Positions 50,172 through 58,514 of a stretch of DNA of 64,000 nucleotides are shown piece after piece; positions within the stretch are counted from its first letter, which is position 1; every line of letters starts with the position of its first letter. The notes under the pieces are model-generated. The model was not told where the DNA came from. It saw only the letters and a list, made by a program, of their open reading frames with translations, and searched no databases. This DNA is from Gordonia sp. 'Campus' (lineage in GTDB: Bacteria > Actinomycetota > Actinomycetes > Mycobacteriales > Mycobacteriaceae). The stretch spans positions 157,327 to 221,326 of the forward strand of contig NZ_JAKOIW010000011.1 of assembly GCF_022206305.1 (NCBI RefSeq). The letters run 5' to 3'. The position numbers and the translations under genes were made by a program.

Positions 50172-51337
50172 GCGACAGCAATACGCCCCGCCCCGACTCT
50201 TCATCCGGGGACGATCCCGTCGACCCGACCCATCGCATCGACCCCGCACCGGGAGACGCAGGCGACGAGTGGCAGCCGGCCCCACAGCAATCCGGACCAG
50301 ACCAGGCCGCGTCAGAACAGTCCGGGCCGTCTCAGGCCGCACCTGAGCACTCACCGACCGAGCAGTTCCCGACCGACCCGATCGTCCCCGGCGCGCAGGC
50401 GTATTCGAAGGTTCCGCCCGCCGATGCCGAGACCACGGACTTCGGCAGCGGCCAGAAGCCGGCCACCACACAGTTCGGACCGGGCGACGAGCCCTACGGT
50501 TCCGGCCCCGTCGATGCGGCACCTCCGGGAGCACCCGGAAGCGGACCGGTCAGGACCTCGCCGCGGAAGAAGCGCAGCACCCGCAAGATCATCGCCTTCA
50601 GCGTGGTGGGTGTGCTGTTGCTGGGAGTCATCGCCGCGGTGGGCAGCGAACTATACCTGCGTAACAAGGTGACCGATTGTCTCGAGCAGTCGTTCAGCGG
50701 TCTCACGGGCGTGCCGACCGAGGTGTCGCTGAGTCGCAAACCGATCGTGCTGCAGGGCAGCGGCGACATCCCGTTCGTCCAGGTCGACACCGACGACAAG
50801 GCCGGCGGTGTGCGACTGCACATGCGGGCCGACGGCATCTCCGGCAGCGACACCGCCACCGACATCCGCAGTCTCAACGGCACCGGCTTCATCCCGTACG
50901 AGCGGATCGTCGAACTCAGCAAGGAACAGGCCGCGAGTTCCGGCCAGAGCACCGGTACCGCTGCCGGTGCCGCGACGGTCGAGCAGATCACCGGCAGCGC
51001 CGCCGACGGCACCTTCGAGGTGCAGGCCGCGTTCCCCGTCATGGTCTTCCAGGTGCCGGTGTCGGCGACCATCAAGCCGGTCGTCACCGACGGTCGCGTC
51101 GAGTTCCAGGTGGTCAAGGCCAGTGCACTCGTCTTCGGCATCCCGCCGGACTTCGCCCAGCAGATCGTCGACCAGGTCACGACGTCGTCGCTCGGGCCCT
51201 TCTTCGACGAGGTGCAGGTCGACTCGCTCAAGGTCACCGACACCGGACTGGAGTTCGCGATCAGCGGTTCGGACGTGCAACTGACCAGCGAGATGACCGG
51301 TGGATCGCAGGGTCAGTCGGGTGGTTGTTCCGTCTGA
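50168..51337 (+). CDS. DUF2993 (LmeA-like) envelope protein with acidic N-terminal region
   Basis: A 389-residue protein. Residues 1-130 are a disordered Pro/Asp/Gln-rich cytoplasmic stretch, then a basic patch and one membrane helix (RKIIAFSVVGVLLLGVIAAV), and a periplasmic DUF2993 domain. Mycobacterial LmeA with this fold binds phosphoinositides and controls mannan length. ATG 50168 overlaps the hydrolase stop. A 25-base overlap occurs with the convergent GNAT gene. It could act in lipoglycan assembly. Confidence 0.82.
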   Translation: MSDSNTPRPDSSSGDDPVDPTHRIDPAPGDAGDEWQPAPQQSGPDQAASEQSGPSQAAPEHSPTEQFPTDPIVPGAQAYSKVPPADAETTDFGSGQKPATTQFGPGDEPYGSGPVDAAPPGAPGSGPVRTSPRKKRSTRKIIAFSVVGVLLLGVIAAVGSELYLRNKVTDCLEQSFSGLTGVPTEVSLSRKPIVLQGSGDIPFVQVDTDDKAGGVRLHMRADGISGSDTATDIRSLNGTGFIPYERIVELSKEQAASSGQSTGTAAGAATVEQITGSAADGTFEVQAAFPVMVFQVPVSATIKPVVTDGRVEFQVVKASALVFGIPPDFAQQIVDQVTTSSLGPFFDEVQVDSLKVTDTGLEFAISGSDVQLTSEMTGGSQGQSGGCSV

Positions 51338-51963
51338 CGGGGCCGACCCTCGACGAACCACACCGTGGGCCCGTCGGTGAGCGTGAACTCGTCGTAGATC
51401 CGACCGGACCAGTGCGGTCCGGACCACTTCCGGATGTACACGTCGGCCATGTGCTGGTCGGCGGTACTGGTGGTGACCCGTGCTCCGTTGCCCAGTGCGG
51501 CGGTCAGCACCGGTTCCATGAGACCGGTGAGTGAACCGGCCTGGCGGTGGTCCGGGTGCACCAGCGCGAACACGATGCTCACGGCTCCGGGCACCACGCA
51601 CGCCGCCGACCTCTGCTGTAGTTCGCGGAATCGTGCGATGAAGCCGGGCAGCGCGGTCACGTAATACTGCGACCGCGCAGCCAGCTCGTCGCCGACCGGT
51701 TGCGCGCTGTGGTCGGGTTCGGCGACCGCGATCAGCGCGATCAGCCGGCCGTCCTGGGCGAACATGCCCCGGATGCCGGGCAGGAGATCGGTGAACAGGA
51801 CGTCGGCATACCAGCGGTAGGCGTCGTCGGGGGCGTCCTCGCCGATCAGCCAGCGGTACACCGGTACCTCGCGCATCTCCGGGCCGAGAAGGTCGAGCGC
51901 AGCCGGCCGATCGTCGTCTGTCAGCGGGCGCACGGTCGTGCCGACCGCCTGCGAAGTCCCCAT
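51313..51963 (-). CDS. GNAT-like acetyltransferase
   Basis: A 216-residue protein with a GNAT pattern: TVRPLTDDDRPAALDLL at the N-terminus and FALVHPDHRQAGSLTGLMEPVL as the acetyl-CoA-binding stretch, though the Q/RxxGxG/A loop is weak (RQAGSL). The substrate is unknown. ATG 51963. Its 3' end overlaps the convergent DUF2993 gene. Confidence 0.6.
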   Translation of the reverse strand: MGTSQAVGTTVRPLTDDDRPAALDLLGPEMREVPVYRWLIGEDAPDDAYRWYADVLFTDLLPGIRGMFAQDGRLIALIAVAEPDHSAQPVGDELAARSQYYVTALPGFIARFRELQQRSAACVVPGAVSIVFALVHPDHRQAGSLTGLMEPVLTAALGNGARVTTSTADQHMADVYIRKWSGPHWSGRIYDEFTLTDGPTVWFVEGRPRQTEQPPD

Positions 51964-52141
51964 ATCCGTATATCAGCACATTCGTCGGGAGAATCGGGTC
52001 GAAGTCGCTGAGGAATGTCAGATCCCTCGATTTTCTCGCGACAACCCGGTTCGTGTGTCGGATTTGCGCTTCGGTTAGAAATGCTCCTGCGATTGTTAAA
52101 CTGAGAGTTTTGGTTATTGAATGACAGTCCCGTGATCGCTC

Positions 52142-52205
52142 TGTAATGTCGCCCCCGAGCCGTTCCGCATGTGAGAGTGGGCGGTTTGCACAGATGATCT
52201 CACCA
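52142..52205 (+). promoter_or_regulatory. Promoter and structured leader of micro-gene unit 1
   Basis: A -10-like TGTAATGTC (52,142), CGAGCCG (52,156), GTGAGAG (52,171), CGGTTTG (52,182) and ATCTCACCA (52,197) occur in this order. GTGAGA pairs with TCTCAC (52,198-52,203). All recur 500 bp downstream before the second peptide gene. Confidence 0.7.
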
Positions 52206-52224
52206 CTGGCGAAAGAGGACGACC

Positions 52225-52347
52225 ATGGCAGGAATAGTGGACGGCGGCATCACCGGAGCGATCACGGGAGCCATCGAGGTGATTCTCGGTGGACTCGGAG
52301 ATTCCGGATCGATCGGCGGCGGCTCCCTCGGCGGCGACGCCGACTGA
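52225..52347 (+). CDS. 40-residue hydrophobic acidic peptide, unit 1
   Basis: A 40-residue gene too short for standard gene callers. ATG 52225 follows GAAAGAGGA with a six-base spacing. Residues 3-24 (GIVDGGITGAITGAIEVI then LGGLG) are amphipathic and rich in Ile/Gly; the rest is Gly/Ser/Asp-rich and ends in Asp. No lysine, arginine or cysteine is present. No signal peptide is seen. A strong terminator follows. It could be a small porin-like or PSM-like membrane peptide; function unknown. Confidence 0.72.
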   Translation: MAGIVDGGITGAITGAIEVILGGLGDSGSIGGGSLGGDAD

Positions 52348-52404
52348 CACAGTTCATGCCGACGCGGCATCCCCTCCGCGTGTCGGCATCGCTGCAGTTC
52401 CACC

Positions 52405-52454
52405 GGTTCGGCAGTCGTTGACGCGCTGTGCGGAGACGACTGCCGAACCTTTTG
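52405..52454 (+). terminator. Intrinsic terminator of unit 1
   Basis: A perfect 14-bp stem (GGTTCGGCAGTCGT and ACGACTGCCGAACC) with a 17-base loop is followed by TTTTGT. Confidence 0.85.
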
Positions 52455-52641
52455 TCTGCCCAGAAACAGCAATATCGTTGCATTGACGATGCAATCAGAA
52501 TATCGGCAACAATTTTTCGTCTTTCTGGTCGTAATTCTTCCCGACCCCGCTCACCTGCGGCTTCGCGGAATCACCGACATGTGTTTTGCCCACGATTGCC
52601 GAGTGATCGGCGCGCACGGGCAGACATTTCCGAAATGGATA

Positions 52642-52706
52642 TGTAACGTCGGAAACGAGCCGACGCACGGGTGAGAGCGGACGGTTTGTATCGAAAGATC
52701 TCACCA
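52642..52706 (+). promoter_or_regulatory. Promoter and structured leader of micro-gene unit 2
   Basis: TGTAACGTC (52,642), CGAGCCG (52,656), GTGAGAG (52,671), CGGTTTG (52,682) and ATCTCACCA (52,698) repeat the unit 1 leader at an offset of 500, or 501 for the last block. The stem here has seven pairs (GGTGAGA/TCTCACC). Confidence 0.7.
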
Positions 52707-52724
52707 AAAGACGAAGGAGTAATC

Positions 52725-52817
52725 ATGGGAGAACTTGTCACCGGTGTCATCGAAGAAGTCCTCGGCGATCTCGTCACCGGATCGCTCGAAGGCGAACAGC
52801 CCACAGACCCGTCGTAA
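52725..52817 (+). CDS. 30-residue acidic amphipathic peptide, unit 2
   Basis: A 30-residue gene with ATG 52725 preceded by GAAGGAG five bases upstream. The N-terminal 20 residues (GELVTGVIEEVLGDLVTGSL) alternate hydrophobic and acidic residues, as in an amphipathic helix; the tail is EGEQPTDPS. No basic residue is present. Like unit 1 it has its own leader and terminator. The leader similarity is stronger than the peptide similarity. Function unknown. Confidence 0.72.
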   Translation: MGELVTGVIEEVLGDLVTGSLEGEQPTDPS

Positions 52818-52834
52818 GTCGACGCACACTTCGG

Positions 52835-52870
52835 AACGCCCCGCGACCTCGGTCGCGGGGCGTTTCGCGT
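52835..52870 (+). terminator. Intrinsic terminator of unit 2
   Basis: A perfect 13-bp stem (AACGCCCCGCGAC and GTCGCGGGGCGTT) with a CTCG loop is followed by TCGCGTTT. Confidence 0.8.
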
Positions 52871-52928
52871 TTCACGTGATCAGAAAAGTGCGGTCGTCTG
52901 CAGGCCGGTGTGTCGGCGATGACGACGG

Positions 52929-53855
52929 TCAGTTGAACACGACGGTCTTGCGGCCGTGGACGAGTACACGGTCCTCGAGGTGCCATCGCAGCCCCCGTGA
53001 GAGGACGAGGGTCTCGATGTCCCGACCCTGCCGGACCATGTCGGCCACGGAGTCGCCGTGATCGACGCGTACGACGTCCTGCTCGATGATCGGTCCGGCA
53101 TCGAGATCGGCCGTCACGTAGTGGCAGGTGGCACCGATCAGCTTGACTCCGCGCGCGAACGCCTGATGGTAGGGGCGCGCGCCGATGAAGCTGGGCAGAA
53201 AGCTGTGGTGGATGTTCAGGGCGCGACCGGCCCACGCCTCGCAGAGCTGCGGCGGCAGGATCTGCATGAACCGGGCCAGCACCACGGCGTCGGGCTGATA
53301 ACCCTCGACGATCCGACCCAGCTCGGCAAAGGCCTCGGCCTTGCGCTCCCCGGCGAACGGGACGTGGTGGAAGGGAATGCCGAAACGCGTTGCTAGATCC
53401 TCGAGTTCACGGTGGTTGCCGATGATCGCGCGGATCGCGGCCGGAAGTTCGCCCCGGTGCGCCCGACCGAGCAGGTCCAGGAGGCAGTGGGTTTCCTTGC
53501 TGACCAGCAGCACGACGGACTTCGTGGCCCGAGAGTCGGTGAGTCGCCACTCGGTGTCGGGTCCGAGCTGGTCGGCGACCTCGGCGGCGAAGCGTGCACG
53601 CAGCTCCTCCGGACTCGACGACACCGAATCCGCGCGGATCGCTTGACGCGTGAAGAACCAGCCGGTCTCCTCGTCGGAGTGGTAGGCCGCCTCGGTGATC
53701 CAGCCGCCGACGTCGGTGAGGAAGGTCGAGATGCGGGCCACGATGCCCGTGCGGTCGGGGCAGCCGAGCGTCAGCACATAGCGGTGCTCGGTGTGATCTG
53801 CCTGGGTCGGATCCTTTTGGGTCGGATCCGTATGGGTTGTCTGTCCGGTGGCCAC
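52929..53855 (-). CDS. purU: Formyltetrahydrofolate deformylase
   Basis: A 308-residue enzyme that hydrolyses 10-formyl-THF to THF and formate. An N-terminal ACT domain ([22 protein letters not shown]) precedes the formyl transferase-like domain with [31 protein letters not shown] and [14 protein letters not shown]. The first 20 residues contain TDPTQ-type repeats. GTG 53855 is the natural start; the long upstream frame is a shadow over deoC. It is divergent from deoC by 27 bases. Confidence 0.94.
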   Translation of the reverse strand: MATGQTTHTDPTQKDPTQADHTEHRYVLTLGCPDRTGIVARISTFLTDVGGWITEAAYHSDEETGWFFTRQAIRADSVSSSPEELRARFAAEVADQLGPDTEWRLTDSRATKSVVLLVSKETHCLLDLLGRAHRGELPAAIRAIIGNHRELEDLATRFGIPFHHVPFAGERKAEAFAELGRIVEGYQPDAVVLARFMQILPPQLCEAWAGRALNIHHSFLPSFIGARPYHQAFARGVKLIGATCHYVTADLDAGPIIEQDVVRVDHGDSVADMVRQGRDIETLVLSRGLRWHLEDRVLVHGRKTVVFN

Positions 53856-53882
53856 GACTGCCAGTGTGCCAAGCTCGTCGGT

Positions 53883-54560
53883 GTGACGAACACGGACCTG
53901 CGGCGGAGCGATGTCGCCGCCATCATCGACCACACCCTCCTCAAACCCGAGGCCACGCGTGCGGATGCGGAGGCCACGGTCGCCGAGGCGGCGCGGCTCG
54001 GGGTGCTGGCGGTCTGCCTGTCGCCGTCCATGCTGCCGATCGACACCGGGGACCTGCGGACCTGCGTGGTGGCCGGATTCCCGTCGGGAAAACATCATTC
54101 GCTGGTCAAGGCCGCCGAGGCACGGCTCGCCGTCGATTCGGGCGCCCAGGAGATCGACATGGTCATCGACGTCGGCGCGGCGGTGGACGGCCGGTTCGAC
54201 GAGGTCTTCGCCGACGTCCTGACGGTTCGCGAGGCCGTCGGTGAGGACACACTGCTGAAGGTCATCGTCGAGTCGGCCGCCCTGCTCGAGTATGCCGGGC
54301 CGGACACCCTCGTCGAGGTGTGCCTCCGGGCCGAACGCGCGGGCGCGTCGATGGTGAAGACGTCGACCGGCTTCCACCCGGCGGGCGGCGCGAGCGTCGA
54401 GGCCGTGACCTTGATGCGCGACGCGGTCGGCGCCCGGGTCGGGGTGAAGGCCAGCGGTGGCATCCGCACCGCCGACTTCGCCGCCGAACTGATCGCCGCC
54501 GGCGCCACCCGACTCGGCCTGTCGTCCTCGGCGACCGTTCTCGACGGCTTCCCCGACTAG
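53883..54560 (+). CDS. deoC: Deoxyribose-phosphate aldolase
   Basis: A 225-residue class I aldolase that splits 2-deoxyribose-5-phosphate to glyceraldehyde-3-phosphate and acetaldehyde. The Schiff-base lysine is Lys159 in MVKTSTGF; other active-site blocks are [11 protein letters not shown] and [11 protein letters not shown]. It is similar in length to M. tuberculosis DeoC. GTG 53883. It is divergent from purU with a very short gap. Confidence 0.95.
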   Translation: MTNTDLRRSDVAAIIDHTLLKPEATRADAEATVAEAARLGVLAVCLSPSMLPIDTGDLRTCVVAGFPSGKHHSLVKAAEARLAVDSGAQEIDMVIDVGAAVDGRFDEVFADVLTVREAVGEDTLLKVIVESAALLEYAGPDTLVEVCLRAERAGASMVKTSTGFHPAGGASVEAVTLMRDAVGARVGVKASGGIRTADFAAELIAAGATRLGLSSSATVLDGFPD

Positions 54561-54579
54561 CACCCGGGTCCGCGCGACG

Positions 54580-55554
54580 TCAGGCCGGCGCGGCGACCTT
54601 CGCGTCGAGTTCGGCCATCACCAGACTGGCGTTGACCGCGGCCCCGGCCGACACGCCCTCGCCCATCGCGACGGTCACCATCGCGTGCACGGTGGTCGCA
54701 TTGCCCACTGCCCACACCCCCGGGACGTCGGTCTCACCCATCACACCGGTGCCGATGAGCCCGCCCATGGGCCCCTCGGCCAGGGAACCGCCCAGACGTT
54801 CGTACAGCTCACCGCGCACGACGAACTTCGGCGCCACGACCACCGCGTCGGCGTCGAGCACCGAGCCGTCCGTCATGAGCACGCCGTCGAGGACCGCGGT
54901 ACCGCCCTCGTCGCGGGTACGGACCCGCTCGACTGATCGCTCGTCGATCGCGATGTCCATCGCGGCGAGGTTCGTCCGGTCGGTGTCCGACAGGGCGGCC
55001 GGATCGTGGGTGATGATGGTGACCTGATCGCTGAGCTGCCGGAACATCAGGGCCTGGTGTGCCGACATCGGGCTCGTGGCGATCAGCGCGATCCGCTTGC
55101 CGCGGACCTCGTATCCGTGGCAGTAGGGGCAGTGCAGCACGTCGCGCCCCCACAGTTCGGCGACGCCGGGGATGTCGGGGAGCTCGTCGACGAGTCCGGT
55201 CGCGAGGATCAGCCTGCGTGCGGCCACCTTCTCGCCCGATGCGAGCGACAGGGTGAACGCGTCGTTGTCGGTGGCGGCGTCGACGACGGTGCCCGAGCGG
55301 ATCTCGGCGCCGTATCCGATGGCCTCGGCACGGCCGCGCTCGAGCAGGGCCAGCGGGGAGATGCCGTCTTGCCCGAGCACGTTGTGGGCGCCCGCGGCCG
55401 GAGCGTTGCGCGGTGCACCCGCATCGATCACGACCACCTTGCGCAGTGAACGTGCCAGCACGGTCGCGGCGCTCAGGCCCGCGGCCCCGCCGCCGATGAT
55501 CGCGGCGTCGTATTCGATTGCGGCGGAATCATTTATGTTCTCATTCGTGGTCAT
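54580..55554 (-). CDS. Thioredoxin-reductase-like NAD(P)/FAD oxidoreductase
   Basis: A 324-residue low-molecular-weight flavoprotein. The FAD motif is AAIIGGGAAGLSAATVLARS, the redox-type motif is HCPYCHGYEVRG, and the C-terminal FAD motif is GVWAVGNATTVHAMV. The CxxC position fits the TrxR-like family, although the true partner is unknown. ATG 55554. It is 58 bases after the methyltransferase gene on the same strand, likely one operon. Confidence 0.87.
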   Translation of the reverse strand: MTTNENINDSAAIEYDAAIIGGGAAGLSAATVLARSLRKVVVIDAGAPRNAPAAGAHNVLGQDGISPLALLERGRAEAIGYGAEIRSGTVVDAATDNDAFTLSLASGEKVAARRLILATGLVDELPDIPGVAELWGRDVLHCPYCHGYEVRGKRIALIATSPMSAHQALMFRQLSDQVTIITHDPAALSDTDRTNLAAMDIAIDERSVERVRTRDEGGTAVLDGVLMTDGSVLDADAVVVAPKFVVRGELYERLGGSLAEGPMGGLIGTGVMGETDVPGVWAVGNATTVHAMVTVAMGEGVSAGAAVNASLVMAELDAKVAAPA

Positions 55555-55612
55555 CGGGTCCTCTTTCGGGAGATGAAGGTCGGGTCGGTGCGTGTGCTGG
55601 ATGCGGCACTGT

Positions 55613-56548
55613 TCAGGACGCGGCGCCGCGCGGACGCGCGATCCAGACGAGTCGCCCGGCGCTCATGGTGAGGTCGTCGCGACGGTGCAGCGCTGCGGGA
55701 TTGTCCTCATCGAGCAGATCGTCGAGGGCGGACACATCGACGGGGCTCAGAGCGGACGGATGGGGGTCGGCGGACGTTGGGGTCAGACGGTGCCGGAACT
55801 GACTGAACCAGTGCCGGGCGTACCGCGCGACCGACTGGCTCGGGCCGCCGCGCTCGATCTCGATGGTCTGGTGACGCAGAACGTCGTAACCGGCATCGTC
55901 GAGCGTGTCCGTCCAGTCTACGAGGGCTTCCCATCCGGCGTGTGCGGTTGCAGCCTGGCAGCGGTCCTGGAGGTCCCGCAGTTCGGAGTCCTCGCCGGCC
56001 GGCGAGAACCGGGGCACGTCCGCCATCTCGGCGATCGCGACGACGCCGTCGCCGGCGAGCGAGGTCGCGATCGCGCGAAGCAGAGCCACCGGGTTCGCGA
56101 CGTGGTGCAACGACATCGCCGCCCACACGACGTCGGGGGAACCGAGTTCGGGCAGTCCGGCGTCGAGGTCGGCGACGACGGTCTCGAGCCGGGCGGCGAA
56201 GCCGGCCTTCTCGGCCCGCTGCGTGACGAGCGCCGCCATCTCCGGCGAGCTGTCGACAGCGACGATCCTTGCGTCGGTGAACCGACGGGCGAGGGCTTCG
56301 GTTCCGGTCCCCGTTCCCGCGCCGAGATCGACGATGGTGCGGGGTGCCCGGCCGAGGGCGTCGGCGATGAGCGCTGAGGCGTCGTCGAGGTATCCGCCCA
56401 TCAGCTCGGCGTCGAGGTCGAGGGCCGACACGAGATGCGGGTGGGTCCCGTGGTCGTGTCCATGGTGGTTGTCGGAAGCGGATGCGGCGTGGTGTGTCGA
56501 TGCGGATGCGGATGCGTGTGTCGATGCGGAGTGGTGTGTCCCGGTCAT
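55613..56548 (-). CDS. Methyltransferase with His-rich N-terminal region
   Basis: A 311-residue class I methyltransferase: TIVDLGAGTGTGTEALARRF, RIVAVDSSPEMAAL, and a post-motif SLHHVANP. The first 40 residues are a Ser/Ala/His-rich stretch (HHAASASDNHHGHDHGTHPH) with over ten histidines, suggesting metal binding. The coding DNA here is repetitive. ATG 56548. It heads an operon with the TrxR-like gene and is divergent from the XRE-cupin gene. Confidence 0.85.
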   Translation of the reverse strand: MTGTHHSASTHASASASTHHAASASDNHHGHDHGTHPHLVSALDLDAELMGGYLDDASALIADALGRAPRTIVDLGAGTGTGTEALARRFTDARIVAVDSSPEMAALVTQRAEKAGFAARLETVVADLDAGLPELGSPDVVWAAMSLHHVANPVALLRAIATSLAGDGVVAIAEMADVPRFSPAGEDSELRDLQDRCQAATAHAGWEALVDWTDTLDDAGYDVLRHQTIEIERGGPSQSVARYARHWFSQFRHRLTPTSADPHPSALSPVDVSALDDLLDEDNPAALHRRDDLTMSAGRLVWIARPRGAAS

Positions 56549-56568
56549 GACATCCACGGTAGCGCCGG

Positions 56569-56585
56569 TATGCCCCGATGGCATA
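56569..56585. promoter_or_regulatory. Inverted repeat in the XRE-cupin/methyltransferase divergent promoter
   Basis: TATGCC, five bases, GGCATA form a palindrome in the 48-base intergenic region. TAGCAT (56,584-56,589) seven bases before ATG 56597 suggests a leaderless promoter for the regulator. Confidence 0.6.
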
Positions 56586-56596
56586 GCATCTTGCCA

Positions 56597-57208
56597 ATGA
56601 CGCAAGAACTCGACACGGTGGTCCGTCAACGCATCCGTGGCCTGCGCGTGGCGAAAGGGTGGACCCTCGACGCCCTGGCCGCCCGCTGCTATCTCTCCCC
56701 GTCGACCCTGAGCCGCATCGAGACGGGTCATCGACGAGTGGCCCTCGACCAGCTCGTGCCGATCGCCCGCGCGCTGGGCACCACGCTCGACCAGCTCGTG
56801 GAACCGGCCGACGACACCGACGTCGTCATCCGACCCCAACCGCACACCGTCGACGGGATGACGATGTGGCTGCTGTCCCGCGAGAACACCCCCCAGGGGG
56901 TAACGGTGGCAAAGGTGCGGTTCGAGCGGGAGGAACCGCCCGGTGAGCTGCGCGTCCACCCCGGACTGGAGTGGTTCACGGTGCTGTCGGGCACCATCAA
57001 GCTGTGGCTGGGTGACCGCACCATCCTCGTTCCCACGGGTGACGCCGCCGAGTTCCCGACGATGGTCCCGCACGCGATCTGCGCCTACCAGGGCCCGGCG
57101 GAGGTGCTGTCGATCATGGATCACGCCGGTGAGCGCGCACATCATCCGTCGATGCGCACGGCGACGGACACGCATGCGCTCGAGAGCGTCGAACACACCG
57201 CGTCCTGA
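56597..57208 (+). CDS. XRE-cupin transcriptional regulator
   Basis: A 203-residue regulator with an N-terminal HTH ([37 protein letters not shown]) and a C-terminal cupin (about 100-185; [20 protein letters not shown]). It lies divergent from the methyltransferase/TrxR-like operon and probably controls it. ATG 56597. Confidence 0.9.
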   Translation: MTQELDTVVRQRIRGLRVAKGWTLDALAARCYLSPSTLSRIETGHRRVALDQLVPIARALGTTLDQLVEPADDTDVVIRPQPHTVDGMTMWLLSRENTPQGVTVAKVRFEREEPPGELRVHPGLEWFTVLSGTIKLWLGDRTILVPTGDAAEFPTMVPHAICAYQGPAEVLSIMDHAGERAHHPSMRTATDTHALESVEHTAS

Positions 57209-57254
57209 CGTTCGGACGATCGATGCGGTGCGTCGCATCGGTAAGGTTGATGCG

Positions 57255-58514
57255 GTGATCACTCCCCAGGTCCCGCTGAACCGACGTTCCGTGCTCGCGG
57301 CGGCCGGCGTCGGCGCGCTCGGGGTCGCGGTGGCGGCCTGCTCGGGTTCCGGTACCGGCTCCGGCGACGACAAGCCCGCCGACCCGTCCGTCCGGCTCAC
57401 CTTCACGCCCGCTCTCGACGCCGAGCCGCCCAGTCCCACCGCCGAGATCTCGGTGAAGGCGTCCGACGGCCTCCTCAACCCGGACGTCAAGCTGACCAAT
57501 CCACGTGGCGTCGTCGTGAAGGGTGAACTCTCCGCCGACCGCACGACGTACACGATCGCCGAACCGCTGGGGTACGGGACCGAATACACTTGGAGCGGAA
57601 CCGCGGTGGGCACCGACCGCAAGGTCGTTCCGGTCGCCGGGACCTTCACGACACTCGAACCGTCGAGCCAGGTGAACGTGGTCGTCAACATCGGCGACGG
57701 GCAGGAGGTCGGCATCGCGGCGCCGATCATCCTGAAGTTCGACGGCACGGTCGAGGACAAGGAAGCCGTCGAACGCGCCCTGACGGTCACCACGACACCG
57801 CCCACGGAGGGGTCGTGGGCCTGGCTCGGTGAGGACAACGGTTCCCGGGTGCATTGGCGGCCGCGCGAGTACTGGGCGCCGGGCACCAAGGTCAGCATGA
57901 AGGCAGATCTTTACGGGCTCGACCATGGTGCCGGCGCATATGGCGCGGCGGACGTGACATGCGATTTCTCCATCGGACGCGCGCAGATCGTGAAGGCGGC
58001 GGAGTCGTCGCACCAGATCGTCGTGCAGCGTGACGGGGCGGAGTTGATGACACTGCCCTGCAGCTATGGCGGCGGCGACCTCGACCGCAACGTCACCCGT
58101 TCCGGAATCCACGTGGTCACCGAGAAGTACGAAGAGTTCTTCATGAGCAACCCGGCCGCGGGCTACTTCAACATCCGCGAGCGCTGGGCGGTGCGGATCT
58201 CCAACAACGGCGAGTTCATCCACGCGAACCCCGAGACGGTCAACGTGCAGGGCTCGGCGAACGTCACCAACGGATGCATCAACCTGTCCGAGGCCGACGC
58301 CGAGCGCTACTTCGGGGTCGCGGTGTACGGCGATCCCGTCGAGGTCACCGGGACGAGGATCGCGCTGTCGGAGGCCGACGGCGACATCTACGACTGGATC
58401 TACGACTGGGAGACCTGGCAGAGCATGTCGGCGATCAAGGGTGAGGTCCGCGAGACGTCGGTCCCCGCGACCCCCAGCGGTGCGCCCACGTCGAACGCCC
58501 CGGCGCCTCGCTAG
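57255..58514 (+). CDS. lprQ: L,D-transpeptidase lipoprotein (LprQ-like)
   Basis: A 419-residue cell-wall cross-linking enzyme of the YkuD family. The N-terminus has RR, a hydrophobic run and lipobox AVAAC. Two Ig-like domains (about 60-250) precede the catalytic YkuD domain with [10 protein letters not shown] and [12 protein letters not shown]. Cys341 is the nucleophile and His323 the general base. The His normally just before GC is Asn339. It resembles M. tuberculosis LprQ/LdtMt5 by position. GTG 57255. The stop is shared within CTAG with the SDR gene. Confidence 0.9.
   Translation: MITPQVPLNRRSVLAAAGVGALGVAVAACSGSGTGSGDDKPADPSVRLTFTPALDAEPPSPTAEISVKASDGLLNPDVKLTNPRGVVVKGELSADRTTYTIAEPLGYGTEYTWSGTAVGTDRKVVPVAGTFTTLEPSSQVNVVVNIGDGQEVGIAAPIILKFDGTVEDKEAVERALTVTTTPPTEGSWAWLGEDNGSRVHWRPREYWAPGTKVSMKADLYGLDHGAGAYGAADVTCDFSIGRAQIVKAAESSHQIVVQRDGAELMTLPCSYGGGDLDRNVTRSGIHVVTEKYEEFFMSNPAAGYFNIRERWAVRISNNGEFIHANPETVNVQGSANVTNGCINLSEADAERYFGVAVYGDPVEVTGTRIALSEADGDIYDWIYDWETWQSMSAIKGEVRETSVPATPSGAPTSNAPAPR

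Larger units (their letters stand above)
52348..52724. other. Spacer between the two peptide genes (377 bp)
   Basis: It contains a terminator at 52,405-52,454, a short inverted repeat (ATGCCGACGCGG at 52,356-52,367 and its complement at 52,376-52,389), an AT-richer stretch with TTGCAT/ATGCAA (about 52,478-52,494), and the second promoter and leader (52,642-52,706). No further ORF is supported. Confidence 0.7.

Noticed and set aside
52428..52646. 72-codon frame between the peptide genes
   Set aside because: It crosses the unit 1 terminator and the unit 2 promoter, lacks a ribosome site and has no conserved look.
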